Assembly (NCBI GenBank): GCA_025934475.1
Contig: JAICXZ010000310.1
Span: 1 to 5,090, forward strand
From: Mucilaginibacter sp.
GTDB taxonomy: Bacteria; Bacteroidota; Bacteroidia; Sphingobacteriales; Sphingobacteriaceae
Direction: 5' to 3'
DNA: 5,090 nucleotides
A program made the translations under genes and the position numbers. The notes beneath the pieces are model-generated. The model saw only the letters and a list, made by a program, of their open reading frames with translations. It was not told where the DNA came from and searched no databases. Below are positions 4,652-5,090 of this stretch, in pieces (position 1 is the first letter of the stretch; the number at the start of each line of letters is the position of its first letter).

Positions 4652-5090
4652 ATGAAGAAAAAAAGTTTAGGATTGATTATTGGCCTGATGGGATTTGCAC
4701 TGCTGGGTGTGATGGCCATGCAATTATATTTTCTGCGCCAATCCTATCAGACGCAGTCGGATATTTTTGACCGTTCGGTCAATGATGCTTTGAATACCGT
4801 TGTGGCTAAACTTGCCAAGCAGGACGCCAATAACTTTTTACACCGTAAGGCGCATCTGCTGGAGTTGCAGCGACAGCAGCAGCAAGCGATGCTCACGAGC
4901 AACCACGAAAATAATCCGGAAGAAACCGTCGCCGAAGCCAAGCCCAGGAAACAGCTAACCGCGCATCAGCGGCGGTTGAATGCTTTGCGTGATAGCCTGC
5001 GGCAGGTAATAGCAAATAGCAAGCTCGACGAAGAATTTTTTAGCATGGCGCAATCGGGCCAGCTGATGCTCCACGTGCGTTATGAGGAAT
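4652..5090 (+). CDS. Sensor histidine kinase, N-terminal sensor part, cut at right edge
   Basis: 146 residues are visible, with no stop before the edge. Residues 2-4 are KKK, followed by a membrane segment at 6-28 (LGLIIGLMGFALLGVMAMQLYFL) in parts. Next comes RQSYQTQSDIFDRSVNDALNTVVAKL (29-54), the typical start of the periplasmic sensor region in Bacteroidota two-TM histidine kinases. A glutamine-rich, probably coiled-coil stretch (69-80, ELQRQQQQ) and a polar linker (83-103) follow, then a second helix around 105-125. The catalytic DHp and HATPase domains lie outside the window, so the kinase call rests on this N-terminal pattern; a chemoreceptor-like protein is less likely. Codon 1 is chosen because it gives the KKK-plus-membrane start; AAAAGG directly abuts the ATG, too close to act as a Shine-Dalgarno. 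A cognate response regulator probably follows downstream. Confidence 0.75.
   Translation, partial: MKKKSLGLIIGLMGFALLGVMAMQLYFLRQSYQTQSDIFDRSVNDALNTVVAKLAKQDANNFLHRKAHLLELQRQQQQAMLTSNHENNPEETVAEAKPRKQLTAHQRRLNALRDSLRQVIANSKLDEEFFSMAQSGQLMLHVRYEE

Noticed and set aside
4747..4941. Minus-strand Cys/Ser-rich frame opposite the sensor kinase
   Set aside because: The Cys-rich run is the reverse reading of the glutamine codons of the kinase; no start context or homology.

Overview
The window looks like chromosomal DNA of a Bacteroidota bacterium, most likely of the Sphingobacteriaceae (Mucilaginibacter/Pedobacter type). Evidence: several upstream regions carry the Bacteroidota -7 promoter word TAnnTTTG, ribosome binding sites are A-rich without a clear Shine-Dalgarno, and the gene families are typical of the phylum: a stand-alone RlmL-type methyltransferase, a DUF3127 protein, a sorting-domain-like secreted protein and a CHASE-less sensor kinase. 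The taxonomic call is inference from sequence style, not from a search.

Layout. From 3107 down to 1, five genes run on the minus strand: an RlmL-like 23S rRNA guanine methyltransferase, a small secreted protein with a TonB C-terminal-like fold, a minimal Xre regulator, an HD-superfamily hydrolase of the YpgQ/YedJ type, and the N-terminal 106 residues of a Fur-family metal regulator that leaves the window on the left. Gaps are 63, 76, 41 and 32 bases. Xre-HD (and perhaps fur) could share a transcript, but fur also has its own candidate -7 box.

At 3108-3188 transcription diverges. A plus-strand DUF3127 gene (3189-3551) encodes a predicted OB-fold-like protein that ends in an SSB-like acidic tip, EEDDLPF. 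It converges with a minus-strand gene for an exported protein of unknown function (3664-4518). The 112 bases between the two stop codons hold a perfect 12-bp bidirectional terminator hairpin, flanked on both sides by inverted arms built of degenerate 7-bp units (CAGTnnG). This is the most unusual piece of non-coding DNA here.

At 4519-4651 transcription diverges again, toward the exported protein on the left and a membrane sensor histidine kinase (cut at the right edge) on the right. This region carries four TGTTAAA words spaced 21, 10 and 40 bases apart, which puts them on one face of the helix. It is a plausible response-regulator operator serving both genes.

No mobile element, CRISPR array, tRNA or rRNA was found. 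Most of the window is ordinary housekeeping and regulatory chromosome. The points most worth a second look are the SSB-like tail of the DUF3127 protein, the heptad-repeat/terminator element, and the phased TGTTAAA repeats.
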